64,000 nucleotides of DNA, from NCBI RefSeq assembly GCF_932526225.1, contig NC_064037.1:1610001-1674000 (forward strand), given 5' to 3'. This DNA is from Nematostella vectensis (Eukaryota; Cnidaria; Anthozoa; Actiniaria; Edwardsiidae). Shown here one piece after another: positions 1 through 12,775 of the stretch (position 1 is the first letter of the stretch; the number at the start of each line of letters is the position of its first letter). The notes below the pieces were generated by a model. It had not been told where the DNA came from, did no database searches, and saw only the letters and a list, made by a program, of their open reading frames with translations. The position numbers and the translations under genes were made by a program.

Positions 1-1
1 T

Positions 2-1850
2 GATGAGAAACCATTGAAAATGAATGTCGTGGCGTCCAAAACACCCTCTAAAGAGGTTGCGCCAGAAAAACGTGAACAACCCCAGCCTCTATCACAGGCT
101 ATCGAGGTTGACTTTCCTCTCGAAACAAGTGAACAGGAAAAACAGTTCGTTGACGTGCATGGGCGAATAATAAAGACAATTATTACCCGGTCAGTCATAC
201 GTACTTGGATTGTTTTTGATGAAGAAGGAAATCCTGTACAAGATACAAATGCACCAGAGAGCGAGGGGGTCCCACCAGAATGTGAACTCGAGGATGTGAG
301 CGATAAACAAGGTCGTGTTGTCAGAAGAATAGTTAAGAGGTACATTGTTGTCAAGGTGTTTATCATCAACCAAGAAGGACAGCTAGAGGAGATCGAGGTT
401 TCACCAGAAGAGAAAGCAGAGATTTTGGAGTCTCCTCAAACCCAGACCACTAAGCCACCTGTGATAGACCTTTATGAGAAACCATTAAAATTAAGTGTCG
501 CAGCTTCTAAAACACCGTCTAAAGAAGTTGCGCTAGAAAAACCTGAGCCATCACCACCTGTGTCACAGGCTACCGAGGTTGACTTCCCTCTTGAAACAAT
601 TGAACAGGAAAAACAGTTCGTTGACGTACATGGACGAATAATTAAGACAATTATTACCCGGTCAGTAATACGTACATGGATTGTTTTTGATGAGGAAGGA
701 AATCCTGTACAAGATACAAATGCACCAGAGAGCGAGGAGCTTCCAACAGACTGTGAACTCGAGGATGTGAGCAATGAACAAGGTCATGTAGTCAGAAGAA
801 TAGTGAAGAGGTACATTGTTGTCAAGGTGTTTATCATCAACCAAGAAGGACAGCTAGAGGAGATCGAAATTTCACCAGAAGAGAAAGCAGAGATTTTGGA
901 GTCTCCTCAAACCCAGACCACTAAGCCATCTGTGATAAGCCTTGATGAGAAACCATTGAAAATGAATGTCGTGGCGTCCAAAACACCCTCTAAAGAAGTT
1001 GCGCCAGAAAAACGTGAACCACCACAGCCTCTATCACAGGCTATCGAGGTTGACTTTCCTCTCGAAACAAGTGAACAGGAAAAACAGTTCGTTGACGTGC
1101 ATGGGCGAATAATAAAGACAATTATCACCCGGTCAGTCATACGTACTTGGATTGTTTTTGATGAAGAAGGAAATCCTGTACAAGATACAAATGCACCAGA
1201 GAGCGAGGAGCTTCCAACAGACTGTGAACTCGAGGATGTGAGCGATGAACAAGGTTGTGTAGTCAGAAGAATAGTGAAGAGGTACATTGTTATCAAGGTG
1301 TTTATCATAAACCATGAAGGACAGCTAGAGGAGATCGAGGTTTCACCAGAAGAGAAAGCAGAGATTTTGGAATCTTCTCTTACTCAGACCACTGAGCCAC
1401 CTGTGATAGACCTTTATGAGAAACCATTAAAATTAAGTGTCGCAGCTTCTAAAACACCGTCTAAAGAAGTTGCGCTAGAAAAACGTGAGCCATCACCACC
1501 TGTGTCACAGGCTATCGAGGTTGACTTCCCTCTTGAAACAATTGAACAGGAAAGACAGTTCGTTGACGTGCATGGACGAATTATTAAGACGATTATTACC
1601 CGGTCAGTCATACGTACTTGGATTGTTTTTGATGAGAAAGGAAATCATGTACAAGATAAAAATGCACCAGAGAGCGAGGAGCTTCCAACAGACTGTGAAC
1701 TCGAGGATGTGAGCGATGAACAAGGTCGTGTAGTCAGAAGAATAGTAAAGAGGTACATTGTTGTCAAGGTGTTTATCATCAACCAAGAAGGACAGCTAGA
1801 GGAGATTGATGTTTCGCCGGAGGAAAGAGAGACCCTTTTGCAAATGGTAT
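2..1850 (+). repeat. coding tandem repeat, 471-bp period, four copies
   Basis: Copies begin at 2, 473, 944 and 1415, each with GAGAAACCATT near the start. Each copy encodes 157 residues with two motif copies (FVDVHGRIIKTIITR and EDVSDEQGRVVRRIVKR). Copies 1 and 3 share the KMNVVASK start; copies 2 and 4 share KLSVAASK. The array is therefore really two copies of a 942-bp dimer. A much more diverged fifth copy follows to about 2330. Confidence 0.95.
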
Positions 1851-4800
1851 CGACTGATTTTGCTAAAACCCAGTCGACCACAGCGCCCACTGAAACACGA
1901 GAAGTGAAACAGACTTTCAACGTAATGCCTGTTAAAAAGGCAGACCTGAAAGCATTTGATGTTTCAATCCCGGAACAATCTGTTGAAAGAGAAGGTTCGG
2001 ATCAGCAATCCGTGGAGACTCGAGCTGAAGAGTTTACCGACCAGCATGGCCGCATTGTGAGGCATGTAGTGACACGTGTAACAATATGCACATGGGTTGT
2101 TGTAGACAAACAAGGTCGGCCAGTAAGTGATCCCAAAGCACCATCATTGGACGATATCCCGCCTGATTGCGTGGTAGAAGAGTACACGGACGACCTCGGG
2201 AGAACTGCACGGCGAATTGTAAAGCGAACCATCCATAGACGAGTATTTGTTCTTAATAAACATGGGCAGCAAACTGAAGTGGAAATACCCCCAGAAAAAG
2301 ACATCAAGACAGGACCATCCTTTGTTATACGACCTGTTAGAAGAAGCGAACTTGAGCAGTTTAATGTTGCACTACCTAAGAAACCTGTCTTGGATCAGTC
2401 TATTCCAACAGAAGATATTACTGTAGTGCCTATTGGTGTTGAACACAGAAGTCGCCCGATTGAAGGTGATCCAATAACTTCAACTGTGACTCCTTCAGAA
2501 AAACCTGAATGCAAAATTTTATTTAATCTCACACCAGTCAAAAAAAGCGATTTGGAAGCCTTTCAAGTTGCCAAGCCTCAAGAGCGCGAGGTAAAAGAAA
2601 TACCGTCAGAAACGCAATACGAGGAGTATGTTGAAGAAACAGGACGCACTGTTCGAGAGCGAAGGACGGTTACAACAAAACGGACCGTTACGCAGGTGGT
2701 CAAGTCCCCTGGTAGTGTACCCCAACCAGGTGATCAGACACTTATGGGAGCGTTGGCCAGTGATATTGATATAGAAGGCGCAGAGGTTGAAGACTATGTT
2801 GACGAGGAAGGGCGTAGAGTGCGACGACTCGTAAGGCGCACTGTAGTTACAAACGAGACGTTTACAAGCAAATCCGTCCCCGCAAAAGCCGATTCTATGC
2901 CAGGGCAAAAACTGCAACCTTTTAGCATTCAGCCTGTGAAAAAGAGTGATCTAAGCACCTTCCAGATAACACCTATTTCCCAAATACCCTCGTCGCTGAC
3001 AGAAAAACTGCAGCCCGAGACGAAGTACGAGGAATATGTTGACGAACACGGCCAAATTATACGACGGACTACAAAAGTGAAGCACACTGCTGTGAAACAA
3101 GAACGAACCACTGTAACCAAGACTGTGACTCGTGATGGTGTCACGACCCGCGAAGCGAATGTGATAGAATCTCCACCAGAAGTAGAGTCATCCACGCAGG
3201 TGTATCGAGACGAAGAAACATCGGTAAGGGACATAAAACCTATCAAGACTAAAGAAGACGTTTTCGAATCCGCCGAGCCTGTGTTTCTGGTAAAGAAACC
3301 CGTAGACAGTGACAGAACGGGCAAACCTATGGAAGGAAAGGCAACCCAACCTAACGAAACAAGTCAAAATGTCATCGATGAAGACTCGCCAAAAGTCCTC
3401 GAATCAGCTGAGCCTGTTTTCCTGCTGCAACTACCAAAAGACAACGACGATATTGAAGAGCCTAATGTTGAAGATGCACAGCCTGTGTCAACAAACGTTT
3501 TCGACGATATAGTACCTATGGAAGTTGAAAGGAGGCCTGACCTCCCTGTCTGGCTTATTGACAAACCCGAACAGGATAAGCAGGAAGCAGTCATTGATGG
3601 CCAATTTGATTTAGATATTACCATCAAAGGAAAACCAAAGAAGGAGGTTTCGGGAACACCTGTGCTCGAGGAAGTTGTTCCTATGCAAGAAGACAAAAAG
3701 GTCAATGTCATTCTCTTTGATGACCACGTTGTCGAACCTCATACCACAGAGCGTAAAAGACAAGAACCTGCAGAGGAAATTCTTTTTGATTTCTCCGTTG
3801 TACCTCGAAAAAGAAAGACGCCAAGTGGCTCGCCCGTTGCCGAGGAAGAATTCAATTTCGAAACAGCCATTAAAACTGATTTTACTATACGGTTTAATGA
3901 TAGTACAGAGCAACCTAGTGCCGAACCTTCAGTGTCTGGGGTAGGTGAAGTGAGTACAGAAAGATTGTCATCAAAAGAAAGCGAGCCCGAGTCTGTTCCT
4001 CATAAAGAACTTGGAAAGTCAAAGGTTGAAAAGACACCGGAAAAGAAAAAGGGAAAAGAAAAGGCTGAAGATTCTGAAGAGTATTACGAAGACACTGAAG
4101 AAATCGTAGTAGTGAAAATCAAGCGAAAAAAGCGAATCCCTTCGTCATTTATCCCCTACGATAAACCCAAAACTATTGACAAGCCAATAGATGATGTTTT
4201 CGATTTCAAGATCCAAACAAGACCTAAACCCATTCTACAACGAGACGCTGAGGTGTCTGAGTTAATTGTTCCTACCGAGTTCGTTGGTTCCTACTCTCTT
4301 CCTGACTTCGAGGGTTTAGACGCTGAATCAAAGCCCAGTGAGCCTCAGCCTCCTCGCATTTCCCAAGATCTTATACAGGATGTCCGGTTGACTACACCTA
4401 AGCCCCCTCCTGACATGGGTATCTACAATCCTGCGTTTGACATGCTCGATGATGAAGGTCCCATGAATGGCAACCAGCCAGATACTACAGAAGATACTGC
4501 ACATCCGAGAATGTCTACGTCGGTCATTGCAGAAGAGGACGAGGAAGAAGCAGATAAGCACATATATGTACTCCCCAAAAAAACATCAACTGAAGTACCT
4601 GAGCCTGCAAAACATTTTAAAGAGGAGATTCAAGACACGCATGGCGAAGACGATGAGGAAGTTGAAGAGTTCGTTGAAGTTGATGGTAAACTTGTGAGAC
4701 GCATTGTGAGGCATATTTTCGCAAAGCCTGAAGGTGTCAAAGTCATAGATGGCGACGAGTTTGTTGATGAGGAAAGGATAAGAAAGGATAAAGAGGATCC

Positions 4801-7800
4801 TGAGGAAGAATTTGAGGAGTTTGTTGACGAGGGAGGACGAGTTCTGAGGCGTATTGTTAGGCGCACCGTTCCCACAAAAACCTTAACAACTAGGACCGTG
4901 ACTAGTGACCAAGCTAGTCCCGAGGAAACGCCAACAGAAGAGGTCTTTTTGTCGGCTGAGCCCGTTGAAGGAACAGAAGTTCCCGAGGAGGGAGATGTGG
5001 AGGAGTTCGTTGACGAGGAAGGGAGAATTGTCCGAAGGATTGTCAAAAGAACTGTTGTCACCAAACGCATCGTACTACGTCCTGGTGAAGATATGCCGGA
5101 GACTGTCGAAATGGTTATTCCAATGGAACAAGGAGAACTGAAGCCAGGCGATAAAGACGAAGTAGTAGAGTTCGTTGATGAAGAGGGCAGGAAAGTGCGT
5201 CGAATTGTCAGAAGGGCCACAAGCACAAAGACAGTTGTGTTGGATTCAAGAGAAACCCTGCCAATTAACGTAATGCCTGATCAACCGAAACCGGAAGTTG
5301 AGTCTGCCGAGCCAGTTTCTCTCGATAAATTGCCTGTTGACAAGCCAGATGAAATGCATCCAGAGGATGAGACTATAAGTGCGACAGAAACCGAGAGCAA
5401 GCCACAGCTACCAGATTGGCTAGAACAAGTAAAGGACGAACCACACAAACCAGTCGATTTTACTGAGGGTGATGTTAGTGAACTCGAGGAAGGGGAAAAG
5501 CAAATCCCCTCACAACCAACTGGAGTCCCCGTTTCCGAAGATGTCGTGGCTTCATCAGAGGATAAAGATGAACCACTGCCCGACTTTGAGGATGTTAAGG
5601 AGCCTGAGGAAGAATTTGAGGAGTTTGTTGACGAGGAAGGACGAGTTGTGAGGCGGCGTATTGTTAGGCGCACCGTTACTACAAAGACCTTAACAACTAG
5701 AACCGTAACTAGTGACCAAGCTGGTCCCGAGGAAATGCCAACAGAAGAGGTCCTTGAGTCGGCTGAGCCCGTTAAAGGAACAGAAGTTCTCGAGGAGGGA
5801 GATGTGGAGGAGTTCGTTGACGAGGAAGGGAGAATTGTCCGACGGATTGTCAAAAGAACTGTTGTCACCAAACGCATCGTACTACGTCCTGGTGAAGATA
5901 TGCCTGAGACTGTCGAAATGGCTATTCCAATGGAACAAGGGGAACTGAAGCCAGGCGATGAAGACGAAGTAGAAGAGTTCGTTGATGAAGAGGGCAGGAA
6001 AGTGCGTCGAATTGTCAGAAGGACCACAAGCACAAAGACAGTTGTGTTGGATTCAGGAGAAACCCTGCCAATTAACGTAATGCCTGATCAACCGAAACCG
6101 GTAGTTGAGTCTGCCGAGCCAGTTTCTCTTGATAAATTGCCTGTTGACAAGCCAGATGAAATGCATCCAGAGCATGAGACTATAAGTGCGACAGAAACCG
6201 AGAGCAAGCCACAGCTACCAGATTGGCTAGAACAAGTAAAGGACGAACCACACAAACCAGTCGATTTGACTGAAGGTGATGTTAGTGAACCCGAGGAAAA
6301 GGAAAAGAAAACCCCCCCGAAACAAACTGGAGTCCCTGTTTCCGAAGATGTCGTGGCTTCATCTCGAGATAGAACTGAACCGCTGCCCGACTTTGAGGAT
6401 GTTAAGGAGCCTGAGAAAGAATTTGAGGAGTTTGTTGACGAGGAAGGACGAGTTGTGAGGCGGCGTATTGTTGGGCGCACCGTTACTACAAAGACCTTAA
6501 CAACTAGGACCGTAACTATTGACCAAGCTGGTCCCGAGGAAACGCCAACAAAAGAGGTCCTTGAGTCGGCTGAGCCCGTTAAAGGAACAGAAGTTCCCGA
6601 GGAGGGAGATGTGGAGGAGTTCGTTGACGAGAAAGGAAGAATTGTCCGACGGATTGTCAAAAGAACTGTTGTCACCAAACGCATCGTACTACGTCCTGGT
6701 GAAGATACGCCTGAGACTGTCGAAATGGATATTTCGATGGAACAAGGGGAACTGAAGCCAGGCGATGAAGACGAAGTAGAAGAGTTCGTTGATGAAGAGG
6801 GCAGGAAAGTGCGTCGAATTGTCAGAAGGACCACAAGCACAAAGACAGTTGTGTTGGATTCAGGAGAAACCCTGCCAATTAACGTAATGCCTGATCAACC
6901 GAAACCGGTAGTTGAGTCTGCCGAGCCAGTTTATCTTGATAAATTGCCAGTTGACAAGCCAGATGAAATGCATCCAGAGGATGAGACTATAAGTGCGACA
7001 GAAACCGAGAGCAAGCCACAGCTACCAGATTGGCTAGAACAAGTAAAGGAAGAACCACACAAACCAGTCGATTTTACTGAGGGTGATGTTAGTGAACCCG
7101 AGGAAGAAGAAAAGCAAACCCCCCCGAAACAAACTGGAGTCCCTGTTTCCGAAGATGTCGTGGCTTCATCTCGAGATAGAACTGAACCGCTGCCCGACTT
7201 TGAGGATGTTAAGGAGCCTGAGGAAGAATTTGAGGAGTTTGTTGACGAGGAAGGACGAGTTGTGAGGCGTATTGTTAGGCGCACCGTTACCACAAAGACC
7301 GTAACAACTAGGACCGTGACTAGTGACCAAGCTGGTCCCGAGGAAATGCCAACAGAAGAGGCCTTTTTGTCGGCTGAGCCCGTTAAAGGAACAGAAGTTC
7401 CCGAGGAGGGAGATGTGGAGGAGTTCGTTGACGAGAAAGGGAGAATTGTCCGACGGATTGTCAAAAGAACTGTTGTCACCAAACGCATCGTACTACGTCC
7501 TGGTGAAGATACGCCTGAGACTGTCGAAATGGATATTTCGATGGAACAAGGGGAACTGAAGCCAGGCGATGAAGACGAAGTAGAAGAGATCGTTGATGAA
7601 GAGGGCAGGAAAGTGCGTCGAATTGTCAGAAGGACCACAAGCACAAAGACAGTTGTGTTGGATTCAGGAGAAACCCTGCCAATTAACGTAATGCCTGATC
7701 AACCGAAACCGGTAGTTGAGTCTGCCGAGCCAGTTTCTCTTGATAAATTGCCTGTTGACAAGCCAGATGAAATGCATCCAGAGGATGAGACTATAAGTGC

Positions 7801-10800
7801 GACAGAAACCGAGAGCAAGCCACAGCTACCAGATTGGCTAGAACAAGTAAAGGAAGAACCACACAAACCAGTCGATTTTACTGAGGGTGATGTTAGTGAA
7901 CCCGAGGAAGAAGAAAAGCAAACCCCCCCGAAACAAACTGGAGTCCCTGTTTCCGAAGATGTCGTGGCTTCATCTCGAGATAGAACTGAACCGCTGCCCG
8001 ACTTTGAGGATGTTAAGGAGCCTGAGGAAGAATTTGAGGAGTTTGTTGACGAGGAAGGACGAGTTGTGAGGCGTATTGTTAGGCGCACCGTTACCACAAA
8101 GACCGTAACAACTAGGACCGTGACTAGTGACCAAGCTGGTCCCGAGGAAATGCCAACAGAAGAGGCCTTTTTGTCGGCTGAGCCCATTAAAGGAACAGAA
8201 GTTCCCGAGGAGGGAGATGTGGAGGAGTTCGTTGACGAGAAAGGGAGAATTGTCCGACGGATTGTCAAAAGAACTGTTGTCACCAAACGCATCGTACTAC
8301 GTCCTGCTGAAGATACGCCTGAGACTGTCGAAATGGCTATTCCAATAGAACAAGGGGAACTGAAGCCAGGCGATGAAGACGAAGTAGAAGAGTTTGTTGA
8401 TGAAGAGGGCAGGAAAGTGCGTCGAATTGTCAGAAGGACCACAAGCACAAAGACAGTTGTGTTGGATTCAGGAGAAACCCTGCCAATTAACGTAATGCCT
8501 GATCAACCGAAACCGGTAGTTGAGTCTGCCGAGCCAGTTTCTCTTGATAAATTGCCTGTTGACAAGCCAGATGAAATGCATCCAGAGGATGAGACTATAA
8601 GTGCGACAGAAACCGAGAGCAAGCCACAGCTACCAGATTGGCTAGAACAAGTAAAGGACGAACCACACAAACCAGTCGATTTTACTGAGGGTGATGTTAG
8701 TGAACTCGAGGAAGGGGAAAAGCAAATCCCCTCACAACCAACTGGAGTCCCCGTTTCCGAAGATGTCGTGGCTTCATCAGAGGATAAAGATGAACCGCTG
8801 CCCGACTTTGAGGATGTTAAGGAGCCTGAGGAAGAATTTGAGGAGTTTGTTGACGAGGAAGGACGAGTTGTGAGGCGGCGTATTGTTAGGCGCACCGTTA
8901 CTACAAAGACCTTAACAACTAGAACCGTAACTAGTGACCAAGCTGGTCCCGGGGAAATGCCAACAGAAGAGGTCCTTGAGTCGGCTGAGCCCGTTAAAGG
9001 AACAGAAGTTCCCGAGGAGGGAGATGTGGAGGAGTTCGTTGACGAGGAAGGGAGAATTGTCCGACGGATTGTCAAAAGAACTGTTGTCACCAAACGCATC
9101 GTACTACGTCCTGGTGAAGATATGCCTGAGACTGTCGAAATGGCTATTCCAATGGAACAAGGGGAACTGAAGCCAGGCGATGAAGACGAAGTAGAAGAGT
9201 TCGTTGATGAAGAGGGCAGGAAAGTGCGTCGAATTGTCAGAAGGACCACAAGCACAAAGACAGTTGTGTTGGATTCAGGAGAAACCCTGCCAATTAACGT
9301 AATGCCTGATCAACCGAAACCGGTAGTTGAGTCTGCCGAGCCAGTTTCTCTTGATAAATTGCCTGTTGACAAGCCAGATGAAATGCATCCAGAGCATGAG
9401 ACTATAAGTGCGACAGAAACCGAGAGCAAGCCACAGCTACCAGATTGGCTAGAACCAGTAAAGGACGAACCACACAAACCAGTCGATTTTACTGAGGGTG
9501 ATGTTAGTGAACCCGAGGAAAAGGAAAAGAAAACCTCCCCGAAACAAACTGGAGTCCCTGTTTCCGAAGATGTCGTGGCTTCATCTCGAGATAGAACTGA
9601 ACCGCTGCCCGACTTTGAGGATGTTAAGGAGCCTGAGGAAGAATTTGAGGAGTTTGTTGACGAGGAAGGACGGGTTGTGAGGCGTATTGTTAGGCGCACT
9701 GTTACCACAAAGACCTTAACAACTAGGACCGTAACTAGTGACCAAGCTGGTCCCGAGGAAATGCCAACAAAAGAGGTCCTTGAGTCGGCTGAGCCCGTTA
9801 AAGGAACAGAAGTTCCCGAGGAGGGAGATGTGGAGGAGTTCGTTGACGAGAAAGGGAGAATTGTCCGACGGATTGTCAAAAGAACTGTTGTCACCAAACG
9901 CATCGTACTACGTCCTGGTGAAGATACGCCTGAGACTGTCGAAATGGATATTTCGATGGAACAAGGGGAACTGAAGCCAGGCGATGAAGACGAAGTAGAA
10001 GAGTTCGTTGATGAAGAGGGCAGGAAAGTGCGTCGAATTGTCAGAAGGACCACAAGCACAAAGACAGTTGTGTTGGATTCAGGAGAAACCCTGCCAATTA
10101 ACGTAATGCCTGATCAACCGAAACCGGTAGTTGAGTCTGCCGAGCCAGTTTCTCTCGATAAATTGCCTGTTGACAAGCCAGATGAAATGCATCCAGAGGA
10201 TGAGACTATAAGTGCGACAGAAACCGAGGGCAAGCCACAGCTACCAGATTGGCTAGAACAAGTAAAGGACGAACCACACAAACCAGTCGGTTTGACTGAG
10301 GGTGATGTTAGTGAACCCGAGGAAGAGGAAAAGCAAACCCCCCCGAAACCAACTGGAGTCCCTGTTTCCGAAGATGTCGTGGCTTCATCAGAGGATAAAG
10401 ATAAACCGCTGCCCGACATTGAGGATGTTAAGGAGCCTGAGGAAGAATTTGAGGAGTTTGTTGACGAGGAAGGACGAGTTGTGAGGCGTATTGTTAGGCG
10501 CACCGTTACCACAAAGACCGTAACAACTAGGACAGTGACTAGTGACCAAGCTGGTCCCGAGGAAATGCCAACAGAAGAGGCCTTTTTGTCGGCTGAGCCC
10601 GTTGAAGGAACAGAAGTTCCCGAGGAGGGAGATCTGGAGGAGTTCGTTGACGAGGAAGGGAGAATTGTCCGACGGATTGTCAAAAGAACTGTTGTCACCA
10701 AACGCATCGTACTACGTCCTAGTGAAGATACGCCTGAGACTGTCGAAATGGCTATTCCAATAGAACAAGGGGAACTGAAGCCAGGCGATGAAGACGAAGT

Positions 10801-12775
10801 AGAAGAGTTCGTTGATGAAGAGGGCAGGAAAGTGCGTCGAATTGTCAGAAGGACCACAAGCACAAAGACAGTTGTGTTGGATTCAGGAGAAACCCTGCCA
10901 ATTAACGTAATGCCTGATCAACCGAAACCGGTAGTTGAGTCTGCCGAGCCAGTTTCTCTTGATAAATTGCCTGTTGACAAGCCAGATGAAATGCATCCAG
11001 AGGATGAGACTATAAGTGCGACAGAAACCGAGAGCAAGCAACAGCTACCAGATTGGCTAGAACCAGTAAAGGACGAACCACACAAACCAGTCGATTTTAC
11101 TGAGGGTGATGTTAGTGAACTCGAGGAAGGGGAAAAGCAAATCCCCTCACAACCAACTGGAGTCCCCGTTTTCGAAGATGTCGTGGCTTCATCAGAGGAT
11201 AAAGATGAACCGCTGCCCGACTTTGAGGATGTTAAGGAGCCTGAGGAAGAATTTCAGGAGTTTGTTGACGAGGAAGGACGAGTTGTGAAGCGGCGTATTG
11301 TTAGGCGCACCGTTACTACAAAGACCTTAACAACTAGAACCGTAACTAGTGACCAAGCTGGTCCCGAGGAAATGCCAACAGAAGAGGTCCTTGAGTCGGC
11401 TGAGCCCGTTAAAGGAACAGAAGTTCCCGAGGAGGGAGATGTGGAGGAGTTCGTTGACGAGGAAGGGAGAATTATCCGAAGGATTGTCAAAAGAACTGTT
11501 GTCACCAAACGCATCATTGGTCCTAGAGCAGAGGACGGCTTTGACATGATTATGCCACTTGAAGGTGTGTCCATGACACCCGAACAAGGGGATGAGCAGA
11601 TCGAGGAGTTTGTTGATGACAAGGGAAGGACAGTAAGGCGGATTGTTCAAACAACTACATCCCAGATTGTAAAGACTCAGTCATACCCAGTAGACAATAA
11701 AAATGTGTGCGAAGCACCGATCAAGAGTGTTATTAGTGCACGTACTGTTCCGCTTGACAACACAAGAAAAGTTTCAGTAGAGAAAGTTGATCCCCTCAAA
11801 GTTGCACTACCACCCATTGTATTCGAGTCTGGTGAGCCTGTTTACCTAGAGAAGGAACCGTTGAAAGAACAATTAGAGGGGCATCCTGAAATGGTTGTTA
11901 GTACTGTTCAGGTTGACGCTTGCAGGCCGCAAACAGAAGAAAGAGTGGATGAATATATCGATGAAAAAGGAAACTTAGTAAAGAAAATCACCAAACATTT
12001 TGTAAGCTCCAGGACCATTCTGCACCATCCAGTCTCCCAAGAAGACCAAGTCAGTCCTCCGGTTGAACTCACAAAGGAAGGTTGTGTTTTTGAGACGGCT
12101 CCCGCAGTCTCTCATCCCGCTTCGTATGTTGATGAAGACGGACGCGTGTGGGCAACAAAGACTTCCCCCCTTTCACCTTCGTTCCAGGTCGAGACGTTTT
12201 TCAGGCCGGAGGACCAGCCTTTTAGCATAATGGAAATCGAGAGGAGTGCAACGGACCCAGAAGAGTACGTGGAAGAGTTTGTGGATGAGGAAGGTCGCCA
12301 AGTAAAAAGAGTAATCAAGAAGTACGTTACCACTAAGACAATTGTCAGATCCAGGAAAGGCGACGGGGGAAAAATGGAGATTCTCCCTGAAGAGGATGCA
12401 GAGAAAGAACAACAGAAATTTCCTGAAGCAAGTACTGCTGCAATTGTCGCAGATGTTGAAACAAAGGTTTTCGAAGAGCCTCAGTCGCAAATTAGGGCTG
12501 ACGAGGTTTTGTTTAGCGGGTTGAATATAAACAGGAGCAAGCAGTTCTTCACTCAAACCACAATCACTGAACACATCCAGGTGATAGAGGAGATATACCT
12601 TCTAGTGGTACAAATGAGATCTCAGATTGTCTCGCACGCTGCCAGATACCAGCAGTTCGATTTCGTGCTTGAAGACCTCCTCCAGTGGCTACTCGACATG
12701 GAGAAGCGTCTGACGTCAATGCAGCCTGTCTCCTGGAGGCTGGAAGACCTGGTCGCTCAGCAACTCGCCAGCCAG
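2..12775 (+). CDS. exon 1 (partial): giant 12.8-kb exon of VDEEGR-motif repeats ending in a spectrin repeat
   Basis: This is one uninterrupted frame of 4258 codons ending at a CAG/gtattg donor (phase 0). The visible 5' end is mid-exon: the first codons repeat those at 944, so no start codon lies here. The layout is: 2 to about 1850, four 157-residue repeats; 1850-2330, a diverged fifth; 1915-2990, four modules with an F-x-x-x-P-V-K/R-K/R-S/A-D/E-L core; 3250-4600, an acidic, strand-rich linker with a lysine/arginine cluster near 4120; 4640 to about 11515, VDEEGR motifs including the 269-residue array; 11520-12400, diverged motifs; 12500-12775, the end of an A-type spectrin repeat (LLQWLLDMEKRL, then PVS). 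The motif suggests strand-turn-strand (VDEEGR as turn, VVRRIVRRTV as alternating strand). I know no named domain for it. It faintly recalls basic VxRRVxRR stretches in ankyrin tails. The position corresponds to the plakin-repeat exon of spectraplakins. Confidence 0.9.

Noticed and set aside
5281-10863. Series of 237-250-codon minus-strand frames opposite the long array
   Set aside because: They recur exactly with the sense repeat period, have no independent start or splice context, and have a low-complexity Ser/Thr composition. They mirror the sense codons.
2-12775. Exon 1 as a giant-ankyrin exon
   Set aside because: VxRRxVRR-like stretches recall ankyrin tails, but the same exon runs directly into a spectrin rod of about 60 repeats, which ankyrins lack. 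No ankyrin, ZU5 or death domain is seen.
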